Source: a virus. Taken from it: 41,527 nucleotides of DNA. A model generated the notes under the pieces. That model searched no databases. It worked only from the letters and a program-made list of their open reading frames with translations, and was not told where the DNA came from. The stretch spans positions 1-41,527 of the IMG/VR virus record IMGVR_UViG_3300043567_000596, one strand, 5' to 3'. The position numbers and the translations under genes were made by a program. Of the stretch, positions 16,956-23,620 are shown piece after piece (within the stretch, counting starts at the first letter, position 1; every line of letters begins with the position of its first letter).

Positions 16956-17530
16956 AAGTAGAAGCAGGAGAATCATTCTTTGAAAGTTTAGAGAGATTAG
17001 CTTGGTATGATACTAAGTTATGGAAGGTATGGGAGTTCATCAAAAGAACGCTACCACGATTCTTTAAAAACATTTGGAGATTCAGAAAGGAATTGGCATC
17101 ACACGAATGGTGGGATTATAGATACACATTAGAGATGTTATATCGTTCATTATCTATTATGGTTGTTAAGTTGGAGAAAGATGGTATAGAAGAAGATGGG
17201 AGTAGAATGAAAAAAGTGATTAAGATTAAGAGAGCATTAGAACTACTTAAGCACAAATTGGATGATGATTATGTTGATAGAGCTGAATTGGAATTAGGTG
17301 AACTTAGCTATAAACCAATCAGATTTGAGCCAGTAGAAGGCAAAGAAGGTTTGTTTTCATTGGTAGATGATGATACAGCCGATGAAAAGAGACATGCTAA
17401 GAAAGTATTTAAGAGAGCTAGGGTTATAGAAGAAACAGAATGGAAAGAATTGTGGGATATATTCAAAGGTAAAAAATTTACCACTATCGAAAATTATGAT
17501 GGTAGTGATATGAGAGGTTGGTGGGATTAA
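16952..17530 (+). CDS. Conserved-looking phage protein, unknown
   Basis: 192 residues, rich in Trp and charged helices (HEWWDYRYTLEML near residue 52), with an acidic C terminus ending DMRGWWD. The early part is amphipathic and might lie on membranes. No motif of known activity is present. It is coupled by ATGA to the small membrane protein before it. Confidence 0.7.
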   Translation: MKVEAGESFFESLERLAWYDTKLWKVWEFIKRTLPRFFKNIWRFRKELASHEWWDYRYTLEMLYRSLSIMVVKLEKDGIEEDGSRMKKVIKIKRALELLKHKLDDDYVDRAELELGELSYKPIRFEPVEGKEGLFSLVDDDTADEKRHAKKVFKRARVIEETEWKELWDIFKGKKFTTIENYDGSDMRGWWD

Positions 17531-17540
17531 AACAAATAAT

Positions 17541-17867
17541 ATGAAAAGGCAAACTGCAAAAATACAAAAGATAGTAAAAGAATATAAAGATGCTAGTCCC
17601 TATGAAGTGTGGGAAAATGTCATAGTTAATTTTACATTTGGATTTTTAGGAGCAACTTTAGTTGTATTCATCGCAACTAGAACCGATATAGCAGTTTTGT
17701 TGGGGTATATTACATATTACTTTTTTATGGGGAGAATTGTTAACAGACCAAAATATGTAACAGATTTGGGAAAGTTGATAGTGTTTCCGATTCCATCCGC
17801 ATTAGGAGCATTTACCGGATATAAATTATCATATACATTAATTGAAATTATTAACTCTTTTAAATAA
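17541..17867 (+). CDS. Small multi-pass membrane protein
   Basis: 108 residues. Hydrophobic segments near 30-47, 50-66 and 77-100 indicate three transmembrane helices after a charged N-terminal 25 residues. It could be a holin-like or superinfection-exclusion protein, but size and topology alone do not decide. Confidence 0.65.
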   Translation: MKRQTAKIQKIVKEYKDASPYEVWENVIVNFTFGFLGATLVVFIATRTDIAVLLGYITYYFFMGRIVNRPKYVTDLGKLIVFPIPSALGAFTGYKLSYTLIEIINSFK

Positions 17868-17871
17868 TACT

Positions 17872-18027
17872 ATGGGATACTTAATTGGAATTGGATGCAG
17901 CGTATTTTTATCAGCAATCATTGCCTTCTTTTGGGTAAGAGGAATTGATTATATGAAAGAAAATCATCCTGATTATAAGGGTGAAGATTTATTTGATGAA
18001 TACAAAAGTAACGAAAATAAAAAATAA
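17872..18027 (+). CDS. Small single-pass membrane protein
   Basis: 51 residues from ATG 17872, four bases after the previous stop. An in-frame start at 17842 would overlap the upstream gene and is rejected. Residues 2-22 are hydrophobic (GYLIGIGCSVFLSAIIAFFW); the tail is acidic then Lys-rich. Confidence 0.6.
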   Translation: MGYLIGIGCSVFLSAIIAFFWVRGIDYMKENHPDYKGEDLFDEYKSNENKK

Positions 18028-18032
18028 AACAT

Positions 18033-18347
18033 ATGAAAAAACACATTATTATAGATGATATAGAATACATCTGCTCAGACGAACCTGCTACATTTAGCGA
18101 TGACGATGTTATCTTTGAAATCGTAGATACAAAAGGTAGAATGAGTTATGTAATTGCTGGACCGACTGACTTAATGGGAGAACCTATTAAAAAGATTTGG
18201 TTGATTGAAACTACTAATAAATTAGAACCACATAGTATATTTCCTACTGATATGGTTTACGATGATGAATATTACAAATCAACCTATCATCCTACATTGG
18301 AAGAGGAAGAGCAAGCTAGAAGATTATTTAACGAAAACATAGACTAA
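18033..18347 (+). CDS. Hypothetical protein
   Basis: 104 acidic residues with alternating short beta segments (HIIIDDIEYIC, VIFEIVDTKGR) and a C-terminal helix. No known domain. It lies in the run of small co-directional genes with five bases to the previous stop and two to the next start. Confidence 0.65.
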   Translation: MKKHIIIDDIEYICSDEPATFSDDDVIFEIVDTKGRMSYVIAGPTDLMGEPIKKIWLIETTNKLEPHSIFPTDMVYDDEYYKSTYHPTLEEEEQARRLFNENID

Positions 18348-18349
18348 TT

Positions 18350-18532
18350 ATGAAATTACAGATGGAATACCCATTAGAGGTACTAACAAAGAGTGAATCA
18401 GTATTAATGCAAAGAATCCGTAGAATGAAAGACGGTGAGCCTAAATACGCAGCATCGGATAGATTGAGAGGTATTAGGGAAGCGATTAAGATAATTAAGG
18501 ATGTATCAATAGAAATACCAACGGAAGAATAA
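18350..18532 (+). CDS. Small helical hypothetical protein
   Basis: 60 residues, mainly one Arg-rich amphipathic stretch (MQRIRRMKDGE, DRLRGIREAIKIIK) that could bind nucleic acid. No family recognised. It ends the operon-like run; a 51-nt gap follows. Confidence 0.6.
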   Translation: MKLQMEYPLEVLTKSESVLMQRIRRMKDGEPKYAASDRLRGIREAIKIIKDVSIEIPTEE

Positions 18533-18583
18533 CTCCTTTTAATATATTTTTTATATTTATACCATATAACAAAATGGAATCAA

Positions 18584-19381
18584 ATGAGTTTATTAAACGA
18601 AATTAAGGAATTAAAGAAGCTATTTTTAGAGGTATCTCAGTATGAAAAGGATATCATTGAAGCAGTTATTGAGGAAGGTGTAGATGACCCAGGTATCCTT
18701 AAATGTGTATTTATGGCAGGTGGACCGGGTAGTGGTAAATCCTATAAAGCAGCGGAGTTATTTGGAGTAGGTAAAGGGATGATTACATCATTTTCAGCAG
18801 GAGGTTTAAAGATAGTAAATTCAGATAATGCATTTGAAGTAGCATTGGAAAAAAATGGTATAGATGCAGGTGAAATTGCTAGGATGAAAAAAGAAAATCC
18901 TGAATTATATGGTAAAGTTATTTCAAATCCAGATTCAATTAGAAATAGAGCAAAAGCAATAACTGCTAAAAAATTAAATTTCTATGAGCAAGGTAGATTG
19001 GGATTGTTGATAGATGGCACAGGTGATGATTTCTCAAAGATTAAAATAAAAAAAGACCACGCTGAAGATTTAGGATACGATTGTTATATGGTATTCGTAA
19101 ACACATCTCTTCCTGTTGCATTAGAAAGAAACAGAGCTAGAAAAAGAGTATTACCTGATGATGATGTTAAACAGATATGGAACGATTGCCAAAACAACTT
19201 AGGTAAATTCCAAACTTTATTTGGTTCTCAGAACTTTAGAATTGTAGATAATACGGTTACAGGAAATAAAACACCGGATGATATTCAATCCTCCATTAAC
19301 GCATTTATGAGACGACCTATCATAAACAGAATAGGTGCTGAATGGATTAAGGCGGCGAGAGAATTCAAAAAGAGAAATTAA
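18584..19381 (+). CDS. P-loop kinase, zeta-toxin-like
   Basis: 265 residues from ATG 18584. The Walker A motif is AGGPGSGKS (about residues 46-54). LLIDGTGDD near 150 supplies the Walker B-like Asp, and the Arg-rich ALERNRARKR stretch resembles a lid. Zeta-toxin-like and PNK-like kinases share this pattern. Phage homologues may phosphorylate RNA ends or nucleotide sugars. There is no antitoxin gene next to it, which argues against a classical toxin. It overlaps the next start by one base (TAATG). Confidence 0.7.
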   Translation: MSLLNEIKELKKLFLEVSQYEKDIIEAVIEEGVDDPGILKCVFMAGGPGSGKSYKAAELFGVGKGMITSFSAGGLKIVNSDNAFEVALEKNGIDAGEIARMKKENPELYGKVISNPDSIRNRAKAITAKKLNFYEQGRLGLLIDGTGDDFSKIKIKKDHAEDLGYDCYMVFVNTSLPVALERNRARKRVLPDDDVKQIWNDCQNNLGKFQTLFGSQNFRIVDNTVTGNKTPDDIQSSINAFMRRPIINRIGAEWIKAAREFKKRN

Positions 19382-19698
19382 TGAGATTTAAAAAGATATT
19401 ACAGCTTCTGCACATTCCTTTATGGGTACTAAAAGATTTCTGTTGGATGATGGGAATGAGTTGGTTAAGTTTACTATTGGCATTACCTGCTATATTAGTT
19501 AGTATTCTTGTCATCAACTATACCGCAGGTGTTAAGAAGTTGGAAAACTATATTATATTATGTTGGTTAACCGCTAACACACTATGGTTAATGGATGAGA
19601 AGTTAAACGCTCATACACATTATGTTTCAGTACTATTCTTCCTTATAGGAATAGGAGTATCAGTAAAGTATCTAAGGGAATCGTTGAAAAAAGATTAA
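19381..19698 (+). CDS. Small membrane protein
   Basis: 105 residues with about three hydrophobic segments (residues 22-47, 56-70, 80-96) and a positively charged start. Unknown family. It is coupled to the P-loop kinase and is the last gene before an intrinsic terminator. Confidence 0.65.
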   Translation: MRFKKILQLLHIPLWVLKDFCWMMGMSWLSLLLALPAILVSILVINYTAGVKKLENYIILCWLTANTLWLMDEKLNAHTHYVSVLFFLIGIGVSVKYLRESLKKD

Positions 19699-19723
19699 AA
19701 GATTTAGGATTAGTGAATATGAA

Positions 19724-19750
19724 GGGAGAACGAAAGTTTTCCCTTTTTTT
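19724..19750 (+). terminator. Intrinsic terminator
   Basis: GGGAGAAC (19724-19731), GAAA tetraloop, GTTTTCCC (19736-19743) and seven T. This is an 8-bp stem with one G-U pair. It ends the 18.6-19.7 kb unit just before a new promoter. Confidence 0.85.
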
Positions 19751-19773
19751 ATGAAAAATAATTGATAAAATGC

Positions 19774-19804
19774 TTGGATATTTGGACACTATACCGTACC
19801 TTTA
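19774..19804 (+). promoter_or_regulatory. Extended phage promoter, copy A
   Basis: TTG (19774-19776), 20 nt, TACCTTTA (19797-19804). It is embedded in a longer shared sequence: AATTGATAAAATGCTTGG before it and CTATGTAATAAGAG after it. The same flanks recur at 20395, 24460 and 28693, each before a small unknown gene. Confidence 0.8.
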
Positions 19805-19840
19805 CTATGTAATAAGAGTTCAACCACTAATCCCCTTTAT

Positions 19841-20119
19841 ATGAACGATTTCGATTTCTTCACCGTCAACGCTTCTTCTAACCGAATCACTTCTCTAATG
19901 AAGCTACCAAATGTAAAACGTAGTAATATTGAACATAGAGTACACTACGGTAGTGGTAAGTTCCCTACCCACCTCTACAAAGTGACCTTAGGGTACTACG
20001 ATGTGATGGAGTTTGGGCATTTCGGTGCTAGAGAGAGAGCTAATAAACATATAGAGACTATATTGGCTACAAAGCCTGATAATGTTATAATGAGTTTGAA
20101 ATTTTATCCTAGAGACTAA
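19841..20119 (+). CDS. Small hypothetical protein behind repeated promoter
   Basis: 92 residues, mixed alpha/beta and basic (pattern HLYKVTLGYYDVMEFGHFGAR in the middle). No known family. The leader is 36 nt and the start is preceded by CCCCTTTAT rather than the A-rich leader used elsewhere. As the first gene after copy A of the repeated promoter, it may be expressed early. Confidence 0.65.
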   Translation: MNDFDFFTVNASSNRITSLMKLPNVKRSNIEHRVHYGSGKFPTHLYKVTLGYYDVMEFGHFGARERANKHIETILATKPDNVIMSLKFYPRD

Positions 20120-20131
20120 ATAAATAAAGAT

Positions 20132-20329
20132 ATGAAGAACTATCAAGTTATCCTTACGAGTATCGTTTCCGGTGGAGTATTTTGGGGAATTTTATGGGGA
20201 CCATTACCACAAATGCTTCCTTTTGCTGGACCGGAGAATGAATTAGGGTGTGCGGTTATCGCAGGAAGTATGAGTATCCTATCCCTATTCGGTATTGATT
20301 ATAAAAAACTCATAAAAGGATTTAATTAA
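20132..20329 (+). CDS. Small membrane protein
   Basis: 65 residues with two hydrophobic segments (about 6-24 and 38-54) split by a Pro/Gly-rich loop. Follows 19841 by 12 bases. Function unknown. Confidence 0.6.
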   Translation: MKNYQVILTSIVSGGVFWGILWGPLPQMLPFAGPENELGCAVIAGSMSILSLFGIDYKKLIKGFN

Positions 20330-20394
20330 ATGTGTAAGTCGTTGATAATCAATAAAATTATTTTTACTTTTTTTGAAAATAATTGATAAAATGC

Positions 20395-20425
20395 TTGGAT
20401 ATATCAGCGGGATTTACTACCTTTA
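20395..20425 (+). promoter_or_regulatory. Extended phage promoter, copy B
   Basis: TTG (20395-20397), 20 nt, TACCTTTA (20418-20425), then CTATGTAATAAAAG. The upstream AATAATTGATAAAATGCTTGG is identical to copy A. It precedes the gene at 20447. Confidence 0.82.
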
Positions 20426-20446
20426 CTATGTAATAAAAGATAAGAT

Positions 20447-20713
20447 ATGAACATTGTAAGATTTAACCGACACGAATTATTCGACTCCGAATGGATGGAG
20501 TATCACAGAGAAACATTGAACCAAATGGAGATGTTCTACATCGACCAAAACAAATCTTGGTTCAACGAAGTTTACAATATGTTATGTGGAGTATGGGATG
20601 GATACCTTTACACAGAGATGTTAGAATCCGCTAAACAATTGGGATTACCTACCCACATTCTTCAGAGAATTGCAAACACAATCCAATTTATTGGAACTAG
20701 CGTAAATAAATAA
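20447..20713 (+). CDS. Small hypothetical protein
   Basis: 88 residues, mostly helical with several Trp and Met residues; no recognised domain. It begins the run of seven tiny genes (20447-22165) behind promoter copy B. Its ATG follows AAGAT, the same start context as genes at 24526 and 28745. Confidence 0.65.
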   Translation: MNIVRFNRHELFDSEWMEYHRETLNQMEMFYIDQNKSWFNEVYNMLCGVWDGYLYTEMLESAKQLGLPTHILQRIANTIQFIGTSVNK

Positions 20714-20724
20714 AAATTAAGAAT

Positions 20725-20955
20725 ATGATGAATAGTTTAGATATTACTACATTAAAAAAAATTGAAGCAGAGTTTGGTAATTTTGATATCAAACAGGTTT
20801 GGGGTGGTACTAATGATGTGTTTCTTCGATTTGGTTATTGGAGTAGAGTTAATGTTGGTAAATTGCAAGAAATCATCGGTGCTGGTATTAAGGTAGTTGA
20901 AGATGATGATTATGATGATGATTGTGGTTACTTATTTATGTATCGATTGAAATAA
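20725..20955 (+). CDS. Small acidic hypothetical protein
   Basis: 76 residues with a very acidic patch (EDDDYDDDCG) near residues 58-67. The start has two consecutive ATG; the first is used here. No family recognised. Confidence 0.6.
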   Translation: MMNSLDITTLKKIEAEFGNFDIKQVWGGTNDVFLRFGYWSRVNVGKLQEIIGAGIKVVEDDDYDDDCGYLFMYRLK

Positions 20956-20973
20956 ACTTTAAAATATAAAATT

Positions 20974-21216
20974 ATGAGAGCATCAATTAAAAGAGAACCC
21001 CTATTAAAGAATTCAAAAGGGCAATACCGATACCAATTTAATTGGATAGGTGGTGGATTTAATGATATTTGGGCTAAGAACATTATAGAGTTCATGGCTG
21101 AGGTGAAACGTCAGTTTGGTAATTCAAACTTGAAGGTGGACTACACTACTTTACACAAAGCAACTGCGAGTAGTGCTAAAAGTTGGGATGATGCAGGTAA
21201 TATGATGTGTTGGTAA
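20974..21216 (+). CDS. Small hypothetical protein
   Basis: 80 residues, basic, with aromatic and Gly-rich segment (YQFNWIGGGFNDIWAKN) in the first half. Preceded by the Bacteroidota-style leader TTTAAAATATAAAATT before ATG. Confidence 0.6.
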   Translation: MRASIKREPLLKNSKGQYRYQFNWIGGGFNDIWAKNIIEFMAEVKRQFGNSNLKVDYTTLHKATASSAKSWDDAGNMMCW

Positions 21217-21241
21217 AATTTAAAATATAAAATATAAAGTT

Positions 21242-21487
21242 ATGGTTTACGATGTAGAAGTAAGAGCTGACATATTAGAAATGGAAGCTGAAGTTATTAG
21301 AGAAATGAACGAAATAGATGAGATGAAAGAATTCGAATTCGTTTATTATGGATGGATTCCTGGTTATGGTGATTTTGATATCGATTCAGAATTAATTCGA
21401 GCAAAATCAAAAGAAGAAGCTGAAGATATCTTTTGGTTAACCAAACGATATATTAAAAACGGTCCATCTATTACACAAATTTCTTAA
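21242..21487 (+). CDS. Small acidic hypothetical protein
   Basis: 81 residues, Glu-rich helix first, then a beta segment (FEFVYYGWIPGYGDF). The leader again contains AAAATATAAAATATAAAG. Function unknown. Confidence 0.6.
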   Translation: MVYDVEVRADILEMEAEVIREMNEIDEMKEFEFVYYGWIPGYGDFDIDSELIRAKSKEEAEDIFWLTKRYIKNGPSITQIS

Positions 21488-21497
21488 AATATAAATT

Positions 21498-21710
21498 ATG
21501 ATAAAGAGTAAAAAAAACAAAGGTATTGAAATTGACCTTACAGGTCCACAAGGTAACGTATTTTTCTTAATTGGAACTGCTAGAAATTTAGCCAAACAAT
21601 TGGGATTAGATAGTGCATCAATTCAAAAAGAAATGATGAGTGGTGATTATGAAAATGCAGTAAATGTGTTTGATAGACACTTTGGTTCATTTGTAACATT
21701 ATATAGATAA
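21498..21710 (+). CDS. Small hypothetical protein
   Basis: 70 residues with a Lys-rich start, a short beta pair and helices (ARNLAKQLGLDSASIQKEM). The helical pair could be a minimal DNA-binding unit, but this is only suggestive. Confidence 0.55.
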   Translation: MIKSKKNKGIEIDLTGPQGNVFFLIGTARNLAKQLGLDSASIQKEMMSGDYENAVNVFDRHFGSFVTLYR

Positions 21711-21714
21711 AATT

Positions 21715-21900
21715 ATGTTTAACGAACAAGTATTTTGGAAAGATGGATTTGAAGGAGAATGCCAGGGTGGTATCTTCGTAAGAGCAGTAGACCTTAAAAA
21801 GTTTATGGAGTTAGTTGAATCTAATCCTAACGGTGATGGTGGAGAAGTTGTTGGACTACGATTCGATGACAACAATTTGGAATTGATTATTAAAAAATAA
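21715..21900 (+). CDS. Small acidic hypothetical protein
   Basis: 61 residues; it starts four bases after the preceding stop. It contains a Gly/Asp-rich loop (NPNGDGGEVVG). No family recognised. Confidence 0.55.
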   Translation: MFNEQVFWKDGFEGECQGGIFVRAVDLKKFMELVESNPNGDGGEVVGLRFDDNNLELIIKK

Positions 21901-21910
21901 AATATAAAAT

Positions 21911-22165
21911 ATGGATATCAGAGAACAAAATAGAGAGCGAGCTATTGAATTCGCTAAAGAGTGGGGTTATGAAAATGTAAGTAACCACATCATAGATATT
22001 ATGGTATCAATTATGTGTACCAGAGATAAGAGTTCTTATGCAGGTGGTGGGTTTGTAGAGGCAGTAGTTGCTAATAACTTATACCTAGCAATGAGTAGAG
22101 CGGATACGGATTGTAGAAACAACATCTTCCTATTATCTATGTGTGCTATGAATTGCCATAGTTAA
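21911..22165 (+). CDS. Small hypothetical protein
   Basis: 84 residues, helical, with four Cys including a C-terminal CAMNCHS that might bind metal. It is the last protein gene before the RNA island. Leader is AAAATATAAAAT then ATG. Confidence 0.6.
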   Translation: MDIREQNRERAIEFAKEWGYENVSNHIIDIMVSIMCTRDKSSYAGGGFVEAVVANNLYLAMSRADTDCRNNIFLLSMCAMNCHS

Positions 22166-22181
22166 AAAAAATAAAAATATT

Positions 22182-22213
22182 TTTGGAATTTTGATGTTTT
22201 TATAGTATATTTG
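22182..22213 (+). promoter_or_regulatory. Bacteroidota-type promoter of the RNA island
   Basis: TTTG (22182-22185), 20 nt, TATATTTG (22206-22213), both at consensus. It lies 41 nt upstream of the initiator tRNA and would produce a boxA-containing transcript. Confidence 0.85.
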
Positions 22214-22236
22214 TATATATATAAATACTAACAGAA

Positions 22237-22247
22237 GTTCTTTAAAA
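22237..22247 (+). promoter_or_regulatory. boxA-like antitermination element
   Basis: GTTCTTTAAAA lies between the promoter and the first tRNA. It resembles boxA of bacterial rRNA leaders (about GYTCTTTRAMA), which recruits NusB and S10. Similar elements occur at 22729 and 24012, only in the RNA island. Confidence 0.5.
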
Positions 22248-22253
22248 TTATAT

Positions 22254-22325
22254 CGTGGAGTAGAGCAGTGGTAGCTCGCTAGGCTCATAACCTAGAGGTC
22301 GGTGGTTCGAACCCATCCTCCGCAA
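22254..22325 (+). tRNA. tRNA-fMet (CAT), initiator
   Basis: Cloverleaf with acceptor CGTGGAG/CTCCGCA. The first pair is C1-A72, a mismatch that marks initiator tRNAs and blocks elongation use. The D arm GAGC..GCTC and anticodon loop CTCATAA match E. coli initiator tRNA closely. The anticodon stem has only two of the usual three G-C pairs. CCA is not encoded. Confidence 0.9.
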
Positions 22326-22331
22326 CAAAAA

Positions 22332-22423
22332 CTATCATAGTGGTATCTGATACTGACAGCTCTATGGGAGTGATGGGTGTGAAAGCAGATTGAAAAGGCT
22401 ACAACGTAAACCCACTATGATAG
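22332..22423 (+). ncRNA. Structured RNA closed by a perfect 12-bp stem
   Basis: CTATCATAGTGG (22332-22343) is the exact reverse complement of CCACTATGATAG (22412-22423), enclosing 68 nt. It starts six bases after the initiator tRNA and so should be made from the same promoter. The interior can form CTC-TATGG-GAG, but no tRNA features (T loop or anticodon arm) are seen. No ORF of note is present. Unknown RNA; possibly a processed small RNA. Confidence 0.55.
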
Positions 22424-22447
22424 ATTGAAAAATATTTACAAATAAAC

Positions 22448-22484
22448 TAGGAAATGTGAAAATGTTTTCGTATATTTGTAAAAC
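22448..22484 (+). promoter_or_regulatory. Promoter in 37-bp direct repeat, copy 1
   Basis: The -7 box TATATTTG is at 22471-22478, preceded by TTTTCG. The -33 position reads CTAG instead of TTTG. The whole 37-bp stretch (22448-22484) recurs without change at 22610-22646. The downstream unit is the small RNA at 22489. Confidence 0.75.
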
Positions 22485-22488
22485 AAAA

Positions 22489-22585
22489 TGAGAGAGTGGT
22501 TGAAGCCATCATCTAATAAAACCGAATGAGTGACCACTTCCTTATGGTAAGGGGGTTAATAAAGCCGGATACCCCTCTCACTTTT
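22489..22585 (+). ncRNA. Small four-way-junction RNA with own promoter and terminator
   Basis: The helices tile the RNA almost without gaps: closing stem TGAGAG/CTCTCA (22489-22494 with 22575-22580), arm AGTGGT/ACCACT (22495-22500 with 22533-22538), hairpin CCTTA-TGG-TAAGG (22540-22552), and arm GGGT/ACCC (22553-22556 with 22571-22574). This is a cloverleaf-like junction but has no T loop or anticodon signature. CTTTTT follows the closing stem, so the stem can also act as terminator. Function unknown. Confidence 0.6.
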
Positions 22586-22609
22586 TGTAAAAAAAAGTTT
22601 TAAAAATAA

Positions 22610-22646
22610 TAGGAAATGTGAAAATGTTTTCGTATATTTGTAAAAC
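22610..22646 (+). promoter_or_regulatory. Promoter in 37-bp direct repeat, copy 2
   Basis: Identical to 22448-22484, with TATATTTG at 22633-22640. It is the closest promoter upstream of the large RNA candidate, so it probably drives 22650 onward. Confidence 0.75.
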
Positions 22647-22654
22647 TAAATCGC

Positions 22655-22722
22655 ACTACCGATTCAATGTGAGAGTAGTATAAACAGAGTATCCTTAACC
22701 GGACATAAGTTTGGCTCACATT
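22655..22722 (+). ncRNA. Structured leader RNA, possible pseudoknot
   Basis: AATGTGAG (22666-22673) pairs with CTCACATT (22715-22722), 8 bp perfect. ACTAC (22655-22659) can pair with GTAGT (22675-22679), which interleaves with the first helix and would form a pseudoknot if both coexist. Inside, CTTA/TAAG (22694/22706) forms a small hairpin. It lies between promoter copy 2 and the boxA at 22729. Confidence 0.5.
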
Positions 22723-22728
22723 AAATAA

Positions 22729-22738
22729 GTTCTTTAAA
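22729..22738 (+). promoter_or_regulatory. boxA-like element before large RNA
   Basis: GTTCTTTAAA, as at 22237. Its place directly before about 880 nt of untranslated sequence fits a need to prevent Rho-dependent termination. Confidence 0.5.
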
Positions 22739-22739
22739 T

Positions 22740-23620
22740 TAATGAAATAATTTCTATAAAGTAACCTAGTGTTACACAATAGAGTGGCCGCATATGGTCG
22801 TTAAATAAACTTCGAAAGAAGGATAAAGTGGGTGTACTAAGTGGTACATCTGCGGCTCCTCCCATAAGGGAGATGAGCTCGAGTATGCAAGTGAGATATC
22901 ATTTTGGCTTTGTAGGTGGGGGTAACACTATCATCGAAGAGTTGAAATGACTGAGCAACTGTAGATTGTTCAGTTGAGGTGGGAACACCAATAAGAATAA
23001 CTCATAGAATTTATGTAAGAAGTATGAACTTAATCCCTTCATATCATTGCGTGATTCAATACCAAAGTGGTCTTAACATCAAATTGGGGAAACCCCTTAA
23101 GATAAGACTGTGTACAGGTGGTGCTGTTACTATCCTTTTATAATGTGTACCAACACTTATAAATGAAGATGACTTGAAGTATGGTGGTAGGGATATCACA
23201 TCGAGTAGTATAGTATTCCGTTGTTCAAAAGATAACGGAGCTGGTGGTAAACCACTACTTGAATAATTCTACAAACTAAAACTCAATTTGATTTGGACAT
23301 CAAAATTCAATTAAAATTAAGAAAAAGTGTTTACCAGTTGCAGACGAAAGGTGTCTACATAGTAATGAGTTGTTCATTGCCACAAACCTCCTCAAGGGGA
23401 ATGTGATTCATCTGAAAGGTTTCTAACACCGCGAGGTGCTAATCTGCTCGGCAGGGTAGAAGAAAATAAGTACGATGAGAGTAGTTTGTAACTTTAAGAT
23501 TGATAATCTATAAACATCGACATTGAATTGGTACTTCTCAAAAGGAAGTGGAAACGAAAGGAAACAATAATCTTTCTAAAGCTGGTTCGCAATATGGAGT
23601 ATTCTCATCCTTATTTTTTT
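22740..23620 (+). ncRNA. Large ornate non-coding RNA candidate (GOLLD/ROOL-like in setting)
   Basis: About 880 nt with no convincing reading frame and dense helices: GTAAC/GTTAC (22761/22771), GCCGCA/TGCGGC (22787/22851) enclosing CTTC-GAAA-GAAG and TGTAC/GTACA, CTCCC-ATAA-GGGAG (22859), CTGAGCAA/TTGTTCAG (22951/22966), GGTG-GGAA-CACC (22978), GTCTTA/TAAGAC (23070/23103) around GGGG-AAA-CCCC, TCCGTT/AACGGA (23217/23234), GTGG-TAAA-CCAC (23244), CACC-GCGA-GGTG (23427), CTGC-TCG-GCAG (23444), AGATT/AATCT (23497/23505). GATGAGAGTA (23474) pairs with TATTCTCATC (23600), followed by TTATTTTTTT, a terminator. Several loops are GNRA type. GOLLD and ROOL are long phage RNAs found beside tRNAs; membership is inferred from setting and form only. 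Confidence 0.65.

Noticed and set aside
18552-18559. -7-like TATATTTA upstream of 18584
   Set aside because: No TTTG or TTG lies 19-21 nt upstream, so evidence for a promoter is too weak.
18584-19381. Toxin-antitoxin pair (zeta toxin)
   Set aside because: No antitoxin gene is adjacent and such P-loop kinases are common in phages.
22740-23620. Ribosomal RNA genes
   Set aside because: No recognisable rRNA core sequences (for example the decoding or peptidyl-transferase segments) were found, and the length is wrong.
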